Shown here in pieces: positions 49,967 to 60,231 of a DNA stretch of 64,000 nt. The translations under genes were made by a program, and so were the position numbers. Each line of letters starts with the position of its first letter. Position 1 is the first letter of the stretch. Source of the DNA: Armatimonadota bacterium (GTDB lineage: Bacteria; Armatimonadota; UBA5829; JAUSEB01); the NCBI GenBank assembly GCA_030649165.1, contig JAUSGG010000227.1, positions 1-64,000 of the forward strand, in the 5' to 3' direction. The notes below the pieces were generated by a model. That model was not told the DNA's origin. It saw only the letters and a program-made list of their open reading frames with translations, and searched no databases.

Positions 49967-51003
49967 CTATATTCTCCTCCACCTTGCGGAACGACCACGC
50001 CCCAGGCACTCGACCGCGCCTTCCGTCCTCATCTGCTCCAAGACCGAACGAACGGTATCCCTGCTTACGCTCGGACACGATCTCATCAGCTCCGTAAGAC
50101 TGAAGTCTCCCACTTGCCTTTCGGCCATCCGCCTGACAAGCTCCGACTTGGCGCCCCAGGTGTTCTCAACCATTCCCACACGCGTCTCAAAATCCCGGCA
50201 GGCGGCGATAAGCACTCCCAAGAAATACTCCCACCACGGTAACAAAGTGTGTTCGCCTTCACGCCAGCCCTCGGAGGACTTCGCCAGCGACTCGTAGTAT
50301 GATTCCCTGCTGTTCTCTATGACTCGTTCCAGGCTGATGTAGCGGCCAACCTCGTAACCGCCTTGATAGAGGAGAAGCAAGGTCAACAGTCTTGCCATTC
50401 TACCGTTTCCGTCTCTGAACGGATGGATACATAGGAAGTCGAAGCCGAACGTAGCCGCAAGCAATAGATGAGGCGTCGTCTCTGAGTCGGAATACTGCTT
50501 GTACGACGCGCACAGCTCGTCCATCGCTTGCGGAGTAGCGACAGCGGGAACGGTTCTGAATCTGACGATGTGGGAGCCGTTCGGCAGAACATCGTCTATT
50601 GTGTTATCCACGTGCTTCCAGCGACCACCCTCAGACGGGATATACTTGAACAGGTCCCGGTGTAGTTGCAGTATTGTGTTTGGCGTGATCCCTATGTGCG
50701 AATTGGAGGCGTGAATGAGCGAAAGCACATCTCGGTAGCCTGCAACCTCGCCTTCAGGCCGGTCTTGCGGAGCGACTTTGTCTTGCATGATCAGCTTCAG
50801 TTTCCGTTCCGACACCTCAATGCCTTCGATCCGGTTCGATGACTCCGTACTCTGCACCATAGCCACTTGTTGCAGCGCCTTGAGAACCTGCGGCGATTGT
50901 TCAGCGTAAAGCTGCTGCCGCCCCTTGAACTCGTTGACCTCCGCAACCAGATTCACAATGGACATCGGAACCGGCTCTGACAGCTTGCCGGCTCGAAATG
51001 ACA

Positions 51004-51007
<4 letters not shown>
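49967..51007 (-). CDS. Fic-family AMP transferase coupled to glnS
   Basis: A 346-residue protein with the intact motif [20 protein letters not shown] and a class II inhibitory motif in [17 protein letters not shown]. The N-terminal segment ([20 protein letters not shown]) and C-terminal winged helix ([20 protein letters not shown]) are standard. Its ATG overlaps the glnS stop by four bases, so it is probably translated from the glnS transcript. It is the first cassette after glnS and only distantly related to the second Fic gene, which argues against simple gene duplication. Confidence 0.92.
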
Positions 51008-52794
<1,787 letters not shown>

Positions 52795-52858
52795 GTAGAG
52801 TTCCTCTCTTAGTGATCGTGTGTCATTTTGGCATATTGGTGGGGGAAGGTCAAGGGAA

Positions 52859-53016
52859 GTAACAGTTCAGGAATAGGAAGTACGTGGCGCTGAATGTCAT
52901 TTCGGAGCGCCAGCGTAGTCGAGAAATCTGCTTCTGTAAAGTGGCCGGAAAAAGCAGATTCCTCGTTCCTCGGAATGACGTTGCCCGGCAGGTACTCACC
53001 ATTCCTGAACTGTTAC
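52859..53016. mobile_element. MITE copy 1 (158 bp, 8-bp target duplication)
   Basis: Ends GTAACAGTTCAGGAAT and ATTCCTGAACTGTTAC are perfect inverted repeats. The interior halves are also imperfectly complementary (GAGAAATCTGCTT against AAGCAGATTCCTC), so the element can fold back over most of its length. It is flanked by the direct repeat CAAGGGAA (52851-52858 and 53017-53024). GTAA ends and an 8-bp duplication fit the IS66 group. No transposase inside, so it is non-autonomous. Confidence 0.9.
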
Positions 53017-53059
53017 CAAGGGAAGAGTCGGAGGAGTCGAGCGAGTCGAGGGAAGCGGA

Positions 53060-53290
53060 AGGGGCCCGGCGGTTGAAACCTGCGCCCCGTTGATGTACAC
53101 GCGCCGTTCTCGGCGCTCGTAGCGCAGGCCGGCCTCAGCGCCCGTTCCTGCACGGCCGTCGCCTTGCCCTTCGAGCTTCGCCGCCGGCGTGTCGAGTTCC
53201 GGCGAGCGCAGGAGATGCAGTTCGGTCAGCCGGCGGCGCAAGTGGGCCCCCGACCACGTTCGCGTCAACCCGGCTTCATCTCGCATATTG
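53060..53290 (-). pseudogene. Fragment of a type ISP-like restriction/methylase C-terminus
   Basis: The minus-strand frame reads LRRRLTELHLLRSPELDTPA, then LRYERRERRVYINGAQ. This resembles the ending of N6-adenine methylase/helicase fusion proteins (HLL.SP.LD.P...., V.Y....RV.IN..QYF.GVP). After Q the expected YFEGVP is lost and the frame continues into the MITE. No catalytic part is present. Tentative. Confidence 0.4.
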
Positions 53291-53371
53291 GCGGAGGTTG
53301 AGGATATGGCGGAGGTGTTGGGGAGGGCGTTGAGAAGGGCGGGGATGCGGATGGCGTGAGTCAGATGTGGT

Positions 53372-54283
53372 ATGATTGGCAGGGAGACAAAGCACGTCAC
53401 GGCACATCTGCTGTTCGTAGATGAAAGTGGACAGGATCATCGTGAATCACCGTACGAGACGCTGGTCGGGATAGTAGTGGAGGACCGCGACCTATGGAAT
53501 ATGGTCCGAGCTATCCAATACGCCGAACTGAGCCATTTCGGAACGCCTTACAGTGCAGGCAGGAGGGAACTCAAGGGCAAGAAGCTTCTGAATCGGAAAG
53601 TCTTCCGCCTGGCGTCTCAACTCCCCGATTTTGGCGAGGAGGAACGCCGCTCACTAGCCCTGAGATGCCTGCGGAACGGCGAAACCGCTGGAAGGCGGGA
53701 GATGACTGCACTGGCTCAGGCGAAACTGGCGTACGTTCGGAATGTGCTGGATATCTGCGCGCAGCATCGCTGCAAGGCAATCGGGAGTATCGTGTTGAAC
53801 CCCGCAACATGGGGCCTGCCCGAAGAGATGCTTCGCAGAGATTACTGCTATCTGTTTGAGAGGTTCTTCTATTTCCTTGAGGATGTCGGACCTGAAAATA
53901 TGGGAATCGTGGTCTTCGACGAACTGGAGAAAAGCCGCAGCCACCTTCTGTTGGGTCAGATGGATCGCTATTTCAAGCTCAGCGCTAAGGGACGACAGCG
54001 GGCGGGGCAGGTGATCCCAGAACCCTTCTTCGTGCATAGTGATCTAACCACAGGCGTGCAACTCGCCGACCTCGCAGCTTACATCCTGTCGTGGGGTTAC
54101 CGCGATACGAGGAAAATGAGGAAACCAGCCCGTTCAGAGTTGGCCCCTTTTGTTAGTCAGGTATGTGGGATGCGATTTAGGGTATCGCGCGCGGTCGGTT
54201 CAGAGCAGAAAAGCAAGCCTGTTTGGAGCTTTGTTCTCATCCCCGCTCTTACCGCGGACAACACCTGCCCGGCCGGTACATAG
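53372..54283 (+). CDS. DUF3800-domain protein
   Basis: A 303-residue protein. DUF3800 pattern: LLFVDESGQDH near the start, a conserved acidic MGIVVFDELEKSRSHLL in the middle and GVQLADLAAYILSWGYRDTR near the end, an arrangement of acidic residues like that in RNase-H-fold nucleases. The family is frequent in phage and mobile regions, function not established. TGTGGTATGATT overlaps the ATG and could be a -10 box, in which case translation starts slightly downstream. Confidence 0.8.
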   Translation: MIGRETKHVTAHLLFVDESGQDHRESPYETLVGIVVEDRDLWNMVRAIQYAELSHFGTPYSAGRRELKGKKLLNRKVFRLASQLPDFGEEERRSLALRCLRNGETAGRREMTALAQAKLAYVRNVLDICAQHRCKAIGSIVLNPATWGLPEEMLRRDYCYLFERFFYFLEDVGPENMGIVVFDELEKSRSHLLLGQMDRYFKLSAKGRQRAGQVIPEPFFVHSDLTTGVQLADLAAYILSWGYRDTRKMRKPARSELAPFVSQVCGMRFRVSRAVGSEQKSKPVWSFVLIPALTADNTCPAGT

Positions 54284-54494
54284 AAAAGGCAATGCAGTGA
54301 TTGCTCACCGCAAAGCCTCCACAAATATTATACCCCTTGTTGATTAGATAATCAACTATCATTTTGGCGTTGCATTTTGGCGTTGCCGCTTTTGGTGTCG
54401 TATTCCCCGCAACCCCGGGCCTGGTCGGAGCGAGATTGAGGCGGACGGGATGAAGACCACGGCAAACTCCTCTACCGGACCAACGCGGATTGCG
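54284..54494. other. Intergenic region with a palindrome
   Basis: No gene. GTTGATTA-GA-TAATCAAC (54339-54356) is a perfect palindrome, and ATTTTGGCGTTGC follows twice in tandem. The end of the DUF3800 transcript may lie here. Confidence 0.45.
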
Positions 54495-54518
54495 CCCTGG
54501 TAATAATACCGGTTTTCC
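54495..54518 (+). promoter_or_regulatory. Conserved upstream element GGTAATAATACC, second copy
   Basis: CCCTGGTAATAATACCGG followed by TTTTCC. It ends 116 bases before the PEP-CTERM gene, as the copy at 11363 does before its gene. Confidence 0.55.
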
Positions 54519-54551
54519 CGCAGCCTCACGCTTGGTTGACAAAAGGTGTCA

Positions 54552-54579
54552 TTGACAAATCCGTGCAGAGTTCCATAAT
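54552..54579 (+). promoter_or_regulatory. Promoter of the PEP-CTERM gene
   Basis: TTGACA (54552-54557), 16-base spacer, CATAAT (54574-54579). Another TTGACA stands 16 bases further up. Downstream is a small hairpin GGCTC-CGAAGA-GAGCC and the ribosome site AGGAGGAGAAGG just before the ATG. Confidence 0.7.
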
Positions 54580-54626
54580 GATTGTGAAACTCGAAAGGCT
54601 CCGAAGAGAGCCATAGGAGGAGAAGG

Positions 54627-55622
54627 ATGAAGAGGATGTTTGTGGCAGTGGCGGCGGTTGCGTTGCTGTGTTTGTGTGTTGCGGCTCAGGGGGTGAGCAT
54701 CGAGACTGTCACGGTCGGCGATCCGGGGAACGCCGCTGATACGCGCTACGCAAGCCCCGGCTATGGAGCAGTAAGCTACACCTACAACATCGGCAAGTAT
54801 GAAGTCACCGCCGCGCAGTATGTGGAGTTCCTGAACGCAAAGGCAAAGACCGACCCGTACGGGCTGTACGATACATCAATGGGCGACACGACGGCCTATC
54901 AGGGCTGCAATATCCAGCGTAGTGGTTCCTCGGGCGGTTACAGCTACAGTGTGGCAAGCGGGTGGGCGAACAGACCAGTCAACTACGTAAGCTTCTGGGA
55001 TGCCTGCCGATTCGCCAACTGGCTGAATAACGGCCAGGGCGACGGCGACACGGAGAGCGGTGCTTACACTCTCACCCCCGCCGGGATTAGCAACAACACC
55101 ATCACGCGAAACACCGGATGTAGGTGGGCGGTCACCAGCGAGGACGAATGGTACAAGGCGGCCTATTACAAAGGCGGCGGGACCAGCGCGGGCTATTGGG
55201 ACTACGCTACTCAGAGTAATGCGGCTCCGGCCAGCCAAGTGTTGCCTACAGACCCCGGAAACAGCGTCAACTACTATACGTATACTAGCGGTTACAGCGT
55301 CGGCAGCCCATATTGGCGCACGAACGTAGGCGAATTCGAGAACTCCGTAAGCGCTTATGGCACGTTTGACCAAAGCGGCAACGTCTACGAGTTGAACGAG
55401 GCCATAATAAGTGAGGCATATCGCGGATTGCGTGGTGGTTCATTCTGGGACAACGACTACCACTCCCTCCAGGCTTCGAATCGCCTTATCTTCCCAACGC
55501 CCGGGTTCTCAGATCTCGGCTTCCGCGTTGCCGAAGCAGTTCCCGAACCCTCCTCTCTCCTCGCCCTATCCGCCGGCGGCCTTGGCCTGCTCCTGGCCTG
55601 GAGGCGGCGCAGGGGCAGTTGA
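54627..55622 (+). CDS. SUMF1-like exported protein with PEP-CTERM anchor
   Basis: A 331-residue protein. Signal peptide (VAVAAVALLCLCVAAQG), then a formylglycine-generating-enzyme-like fold: YTYNIGKYEVTAAQYVEFLN, RPVNYVSFWDACRFANWLNN, WAVTSEDEWYKAAYYKGGG, GNVYELNEAI and GLRGGSFWDN. The C-terminus is a PEP-CTERM sorting signal: VPEPSSLLALSAGGLGLLLA, then WRRRRGS. The active-site cysteines of true FGE are not seen, so it is probably a binding protein. PEP-CTERM proteins need an exosortase, which is not in the window. Confidence 0.9.
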   Translation: MKRMFVAVAAVALLCLCVAAQGVSIETVTVGDPGNAADTRYASPGYGAVSYTYNIGKYEVTAAQYVEFLNAKAKTDPYGLYDTSMGDTTAYQGCNIQRSGSSGGYSYSVASGWANRPVNYVSFWDACRFANWLNNGQGDGDTESGAYTLTPAGISNNTITRNTGCRWAVTSEDEWYKAAYYKGGGTSAGYWDYATQSNAAPASQVLPTDPGNSVNYYTYTSGYSVGSPYWRTNVGEFENSVSAYGTFDQSGNVYELNEAIISEAYRGLRGGSFWDNDYHSLQASNRLIFPTPGFSDLGFRVAEAVPEPSSLLALSAGGLGLLLAWRRRRGS

Positions 55623-55713
55623 ACCACAGATTAGGAGACTCCAGAGATTTCACAGATGGCGCTGCCGCCCCCATTCGCGGCCTTCGCGCTCCTTCGCGGC
55701 CTTCGCGTTTCAA
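55621..55713 (+). repeat. Dispersed 'ACCACAGATT' repeat, copy 1
   Basis: Starts TTGAACCACAGATTAGGAGA and ends CTTCGCGGCCTTCGCGTTTC. Related copies at 56340-56430 and 60592-60693 share the opening, CACAGAT in the middle and the GCGCTCCTTCGCG...TTTCA end. About 95 bases, all in the same orientation. Confidence 0.6.
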
Positions 55714-55846
55714 TAGAAGGAAGGCATAGCCTATCACCACCTCTCGATCCCCGGAGGAAGCGAAGGCGGGCTTTGTTGCGGCATCGAAGCAATCGGCAAG
55801 TCAGGATATGGTATAATCGGCTGTAGGACATACACCGGAGAGAAAC

Positions 55847-56071
55847 ATGAAAGAATACCGATTCAGTGTGGTCGTCGAGAAGAACAAAGATGGATACTAC
55901 GCCTTCTGTCCTGAACTCCAGGGCTGCTATACCCAGGGCGATAGCTACGAGGAAGCTCTTGCCAACATCGACGACGCGATAAGACTTCACGTCGCGGATC
56001 GCCTGGCGTCGGGAGAGGACATCCCGGAGATCGAGCAAATCAGCCTTACGAGTCTTGCGGTCGCGGTATGA
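55847..56071 (+). CDS. hicB: HicB-family antitoxin
   Basis: Seventy-four residues: YRFSVVVEKNKDGYYAFCPE, then LQGCYTQGDSYEEALANIDD. Typical short HicB. A -10 TATAAT (55811-55816) and GGAGAG precede the ATG. The stop overlaps the start of a hicA gene by four bases. The partner carries a frameshift. Confidence 0.87.
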   Translation: MKEYRFSVVVEKNKDGYYAFCPELQGCYTQGDSYEEALANIDDAIRLHVADRLASGEDIPEIEQISLTSLAVAV

Positions 56072-56308
56072 GCGAGCGATTGCCCCGGATAACTTCCGCC
56101 CAGGCGGCTCGCGTTCTCGCTGAAGCCGGGTTTGTATTGGTTCGCCAAAGCGGGAGTCATATATGATATACAGAGGCGCAGAGTCGCCCATGGCGCGCGT
56201 GTCACGCTGCCTTTCCACCCCGGCAAGATACTCCATCCAAAGCTTCTGCAGTCGATTTTGAAGGACGCAAACCTCTCGGTGGACGACCTGGGACGTCTGT
56301 TGAGATAA
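56068..56308 (+). pseudogene. hicA: HicA-family toxin, frameshifted
   Basis: From ATG 56068: LPRITSAQAARVLAEAGFVL, VRQSGSHI and then TGA. In the next frame similarity continues: YDIQRRRVAHGARVTLPFHP, GKILHPKLLQSILKDANLSV and DDLGRLLR with TAA at 56306-56308. One extra base in CATATATGAT (about 56158-56163) accounts for it. The histidine motif GSH and the PFHPGK.L.P.LL..IL...G motif are otherwise intact. Dead toxin, sequencing error or, less likely, frameshift-controlled expression. Confidence 0.7.
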
Positions 56309-56619
56309 CCACGGAGCAAGACGAGATGGCGGCCGCAGTAGCTAAACCACAGATTAGGCACATTCAAGAGATTCCGCGGATGGCACGCCGCCGCACCCAT
56401 TCGCGTGTTTCGCGCTCCTTCGCGTTTCAGCGCCAAGAGGCACAGCCTATCTCGCGGGAACGGCATCGAACGGCCAACCTCTCGGGTCAGCGCCAAAGTC
56501 AGTTCCCGCGCGGCGTCGGCCTGATCGCAGCCCGAACCGGGGATTGAAAAACGCTCGGTGTTTGGTTGGTATTTCGGGAATCTTGTTCCCGAAACCGGAC
56601 GCCTTCCAGGAAGTGTAAA
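56309..56619. repeat. Repeat-filled gap before apbE
   Basis: Holds the second 'ACCACAGATT' copy (56340-56430), copy C of the GCGGGAAC element (56447-56509) and the palindrome TTTCGGGAA-TCTTG-TTCCCGAAA (56572-56594). No gene seen. Confidence 0.65.
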
Positions 56620-57555
56620 GTGGGGACACCGATCATTATCAGTGTGAAGCGCCGGGCGATGGATTGCGAGTTCGAACTCGTGCTCCGCGGCACGGACCGG
56701 CAGTATCTTCTCGACGCCGGCGAGGAGGCCTTCGAGGAGCTTGCGCGCCTCGAGGAGCAGATGAGCGTCTTCATCCCGACGAGCGAGATATCGGATATCA
56801 ACGCGAATGCCTCGAACCGGCCTGTGCGAGTCGACGCCCGGCTGTTCGACCTGCTTCTGATGGCGAAGAGGGTGAGCGCCGAGACCAGCGGCGCGTTCGA
56901 TATCTCGGTGGGACCGCTGGCGCGCAGGTGGACGGCGGGGGACGAGGACTTCTCTGTCCCGACTTCGGAGGAGATCAGACAACTGACCTCGAAGGTTGGA
57001 ATGAGGCATGTGCGCCTCGACGAGCGCGACTACACCGTGGAGTTCGACCGGCCGGGAGTGATGCTCGATCTCGGCGCGATCGGGAAGGGGTATGCCGTCA
57101 GGCAGATGGCCTCCCTCCTGCGCGACAGGGGTATCGATGCCGGGCTGGTCAGCGGCGGCGCGAGCACGGTCTATGCAATCGGTCATCCGCCGGATGACGA
57201 CGCCTGGACCGTGGGCATCCGCAATCCGGTCGAGCGCGAGAAACGGCTCACCACGGTGAAGCTCGGAGACCAGGCGCTCTCTACATCAGGCGGGCACGAG
57301 CGGTTTGCCGAGTTGGACGGCATCCGGTACAGTCACGTGATCGATCCGCGGACCGGCCGGCCGGCAGACAACCTGCTCATCGCCGGCGCGGTGACGCCCG
57401 ACCCGGCGGAGAGTGACGCGCTCTCCACGGCGTTCCTGGCGCTTGGAGTCGAGGAAACGAGGCGGTTTTGCAGTACCCACGCCAATGTGGGCGCTGTTCT
57501 GGTCCCGAGGCCCGCGCCCGGCGCGGAGTTGGAGATCATACGAATCGGGACCTGA
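56620..57555 (+). CDS. apbE: FAD:protein FMN transferase (ApbE-like)
   Basis: About 311 residues from GTG 56620 (AGGA upstream); GTG 56644 and ATG 56659 are alternatives. ApbE motifs: EELARLEEQMSVF, SAETSGAFDISVGPLARRW, GVMLDLGAIGKGYAVRQMA, the DAGLVSGGASTVYAIG loop and HVIDPRTGRPADN with the metal site DPAESDALSTAF. It attaches FMN to Ser/Thr of flavoproteins. No signal peptide or lipobox, unlike many ApbE proteins. The next gene, an oxidoreductase, starts 24 bases downstream. Confidence 0.9.
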   Translation: MGTPIIISVKRRAMDCEFELVLRGTDRQYLLDAGEEAFEELARLEEQMSVFIPTSEISDINANASNRPVRVDARLFDLLLMAKRVSAETSGAFDISVGPLARRWTAGDEDFSVPTSEEIRQLTSKVGMRHVRLDERDYTVEFDRPGVMLDLGAIGKGYAVRQMASLLRDRGIDAGLVSGGASTVYAIGHPPDDDAWTVGIRNPVEREKRLTTVKLGDQALSTSGGHERFAELDGIRYSHVIDPRTGRPADNLLIAGAVTPDPAESDALSTAFLALGVEETRRFCSTHANVGAVLVPRPAPGAELEIIRIGT

Positions 57556-57579
57556 GGCTAACCCGGGAGTGTTTGTTTC

Positions 57580-58830
57580 GTGAGTCTTGATGATGGTGGT
57601 TTGAGTCGGAGGGAGTTCATCAAGGGTTCGGCAGCCGTTGCCGTCACCCTCGGCCTCGCGTCCGGCGTGTCCGCGCAACAGCCGGATGCCAGGAAGATCA
57701 GATGCGGCGTCATCGGGGTCGGCGTGGAGGGGTCGAGGCTCCTCAGCAAGCTTGTCCGGATCCCCGGCGTGAGAGTCCCCGCTATCTGCGACATCTATGA
57801 GCCGAACCTGAAGGACGGCTTGAAGATCGCCGGGCTCGCCCGTGGGTATGAGGACTACCGCTGGATGCTCGATCGGGACGACCTCGACGCGATATTCATC
57901 GCCACTCCACTGAACCTGCATGGCTCGATGGCGATCGATGCCATGAAGTCCGGCAAGCACGTGTTCTGCGAGAAGATGATGGCCTACTCGATAGACGAGG
58001 CCAAGGAGATGCTGCGCACCTCAACAGAGACCGGCAAGCGCCTTCAGATCGGATATCAGCAGCGCTACAACGCGATCTACAATCATGCCTACGAGCTGAT
58101 CAAGCAGGGAGTCCTCGGCAAGATCACACATGTCCGCTGTATGTGGAACCGCAATGGAAGCTGGCGTCGCGCCGTGCCCGATCAGAAGTACGAGCGCCTG
58201 TTCAACTGGCGCATGTATAAGGAGTACTCGCAGGGACTCATGGCCGAGCTTGGCAGCCACCAGACGCATGTCGTCAACTGGTTCCTCGAGAGCGTTCCTG
58301 TATCTGTTATGGGCTCAGGCGGAATCGACTATTGGAAGGACGGACGCGAGACCTATGACAACGTCAACGTCATCTTCGAGTATCCCGAAGGGGTCAGGCT
58401 CTACTTCCAATCGCTGACGACAAATCAGTATGACGACCATTACGAACAGTTCATGGGCGACAAGGGCACGCTGATTATCACTCCAGTCGGAGCGCGGCTC
58501 TTCCGGGAGCCGCAAGCCGAGCAGTTGACGTGGGGGGACGCCGCCCACAAGGAGAAAGCCGGCGGTAAGGAAGCCATTGTGCTCGATGCGGATGTCACCG
58601 CCAAGCTGAAGGCTCAGACGGGCGCAGGTGAGCAGATCGCCGCCGGAGAAAAGAACAAAGACGACTATATGTGCGAAATCGAGAGCTTTATTGCCTGCGT
58701 ACTGGAGAACAAGCAGCCGGACTGCGACGGTCAGGAGGGCCTCGAGTCCGCGGTGACGTGCCTGCTGGCCAACCAAGCCATGGCTCAGGGCAAGAAGCTC
58801 TTCTACAAGCCTGAGATGTTCAAGGTATAG
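57580..58830 (+). CDS. Gfo/Idh/MocA-family oxidoreductase with Tat signal
   Basis: A 416-residue protein from GTG 57580. Twin-arginine signal LSRREFIKGSAAVAVTLGLA. Rossmann fold: IRCGVIGVGVEGSRLLSKLV, then CDIYEPN, IATPLNLHGSMAIDAMKSGK and HVFCEKMM, the EKP-like motif in which lysine is catalytic. The C-terminal domain has ELGSHQTHVVNWFL and an acid-lined sheet. Family members oxidise or epimerise sugars with NAD(P). Exported members are common in polysaccharide degraders. Likely acts with the downstream DUF6807 protein. Confidence 0.9.
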   Translation: MSLDDGGLSRREFIKGSAAVAVTLGLASGVSAQQPDARKIRCGVIGVGVEGSRLLSKLVRIPGVRVPAICDIYEPNLKDGLKIAGLARGYEDYRWMLDRDDLDAIFIATPLNLHGSMAIDAMKSGKHVFCEKMMAYSIDEAKEMLRTSTETGKRLQIGYQQRYNAIYNHAYELIKQGVLGKITHVRCMWNRNGSWRRAVPDQKYERLFNWRMYKEYSQGLMAELGSHQTHVVNWFLESVPVSVMGSGGIDYWKDGRETYDNVNVIFEYPEGVRLYFQSLTTNQYDDHYEQFMGDKGTLIITPVGARLFREPQAEQLTWGDAAHKEKAGGKEAIVLDADVTAKLKAQTGAGEQIAAGEKNKDDYMCEIESFIACVLENKQPDCDGQEGLESAVTCLLANQAMAQGKKLFYKPEMFKV

Positions 58831-58861
58831 GATATACGCCTTAAAGACACTTAAGTCGAGT

Positions 58862-59064
58862 ATGCGTCGAAACGTAACAGTTCAGGAATAGGAAGTACGT
58901 GGCACTGAATGTCATTCCGAGCGGAGCGCCAGCGTAGTCGAGAAATCTGCTTCTGTAAAATGGCCGGAAAAAGCAGATTCCTCGTTCCTCGGAATGACGT
59001 TGCCCGGCAGGTACTCACCATTCGTGAACTGTTACGTCGAAACAAGCGCCTGATACTGACAATC
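58862..59064 (+). pseudogene. Displaced start region of the DUF6807 gene
   Basis: ATG 58862 is followed by CGTCGAAAC and then the MITE. Behind the MITE GTCGAAAC is repeated and the frame continues AAGCGCCTGATACTG. Removing the MITE and one GTCGAAAC gives MRRNKRLILTIMLLAICST, a proper signal peptide with a basic start. The 170 inserted bases shift the frame, so the old ATG no longer leads into the gene. Confidence 0.75.
58874..59035. mobile_element. MITE copy 2 (162 bp, 8-bp target duplication)
   Basis: Same element as at 52859-53016, about 93 percent alike by eye, with four extra bases (GAGCGGAGC). Ends GTAACAGTTCAGGAAT and ATTCGTGAACTGTTAC. Target duplication GTCGAAAC at 58866-58873 and 59036-59043. 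It lies between codon 4 and the rest of the signal peptide of the DUF6807 gene. Confidence 0.92.
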
Positions 59065-60231
59065 ATGCTTCTTGCCATCTGTTCAACCATCTGCCACGGC
59101 TCCGACCTCGAGGTCAAGGTGCGACTCCTGCCGGAGCATTCGGGCGCGGTCGTGCCTGTCTCCGTGAAGCTCGATGCCCCGGTCCCCGATCCGGGCCTGT
59201 ACTGCCTGCGGGATGCCTCGCGCGGCAAGCGCCTTCCCTTTCAGTACGATCGGTCCGTGGAGACAATCGAGTTCATGGTCGATGTTCCCGAAATCACCAA
59301 ACCGGTGACGAGAGTCTTCCGCCTGACACCGGGCGCTCCGGCGCCAGGCGACGGCGTCCGAGTCCGGAACACAGCCGACAAGTCCCTCGTAGTTGAGGAG
59401 GGGGACAAGCGGGTACTGGTCTACAACTACGGGTCGCTCCTGCCTCAGGGACTCCACCGGAATTACCGCAGATCCTGCTATATCCATCCGGTCTTCGGAC
59501 CGCGGGGTGAGTCGCTGACCGATGATTTTCCCGCGGACCACTACCACCACAGAGGCATCGCCGTGATGTGGACGCACGTCATCGTCGGTGGCAGGGATTA
59601 CGATCTGTGGGGGCTTAGCGGCATCAAGCCCCGGTTCAGCAAAGTCCTCGCGATGGAGGACGGCCCGGTATACTCCCTGCTCCGAGTCAACGACGGGTGG
59701 TATACAGACGAGGGTAACAGGGTGGTCGATGAGACGTGGACGGTGAAGACATACAGGTCGGGAGAGCATGGCCGGATCGTGGATTTCGACATCCTCCTGA
59801 AGGCGGTCGGCGAGCCCGTCACATTACGGTCGTCGGACAGAGGTTACGGCGGGTTCAACGTCAGATTCGCGCCGAGAGAAGACACCGTTGTGTTCTCCGA
59901 AAAGGGGGAGGTTCCGGCCGACGCCGACAAGGAATCATACCTGTGGAACGATCTCTCCGCGAAGTTCAAAGGCGCCGACGCGATATCCGGCCTGGCGGTC
60001 TTCGATAACCCCGGGAACGTGCGACATCCGCAGCCGTGGACTAATCGGCGCTACGGTTTGCTGAACCCGGCTCCGGCGGCAATCGAGCGTTTGACGATCA
60101 CGGCCGATCAGCCCCTGCGTCTCCGGTATCGGGTCTGGATCCACAAGGGCGATGTGAATGCGGGAAAAGTGGCGCAGGCGTATCGGGCGTATGTGAATCC
60201 GCCTGTTGTGGAAACGAAGGGGGACAAGTGA
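59065..60231 (+). CDS. PmoA-like (DUF6807) exported protein
   Basis: About 388 residues from ATG 59065; the open frame reaches back to 58909 in the MITE. The remaining signal peptide is MLLAICSTICHGSD. Characteristic DUF6807/PmoA features: DDFPADHYHHRGIAVMWTHV with the DH.HHRG motif, TWTVKTYRSGEHGRIVDFDI, GYGGFNVRFAPR and a late FDNPGNVRHPQPW. The family is linked to sugar oxidoreductases in polysaccharide degraders; its activity is not firmly established. Translation now must start at 59065 or inside the MITE, so export may be weakened. Confidence 0.8.
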   Translation: MLLAICSTICHGSDLEVKVRLLPEHSGAVVPVSVKLDAPVPDPGLYCLRDASRGKRLPFQYDRSVETIEFMVDVPEITKPVTRVFRLTPGAPAPGDGVRVRNTADKSLVVEEGDKRVLVYNYGSLLPQGLHRNYRRSCYIHPVFGPRGESLTDDFPADHYHHRGIAVMWTHVIVGGRDYDLWGLSGIKPRFSKVLAMEDGPVYSLLRVNDGWYTDEGNRVVDETWTVKTYRSGEHGRIVDFDILLKAVGEPVTLRSSDRGYGGFNVRFAPREDTVVFSEKGEVPADADKESYLWNDLSAKFKGADAISGLAVFDNPGNVRHPQPWTNRRYGLLNPAPAAIERLTITADQPLRLRYRVWIHKGDVNAGKVAQAYRAYVNPPVVETKGDK

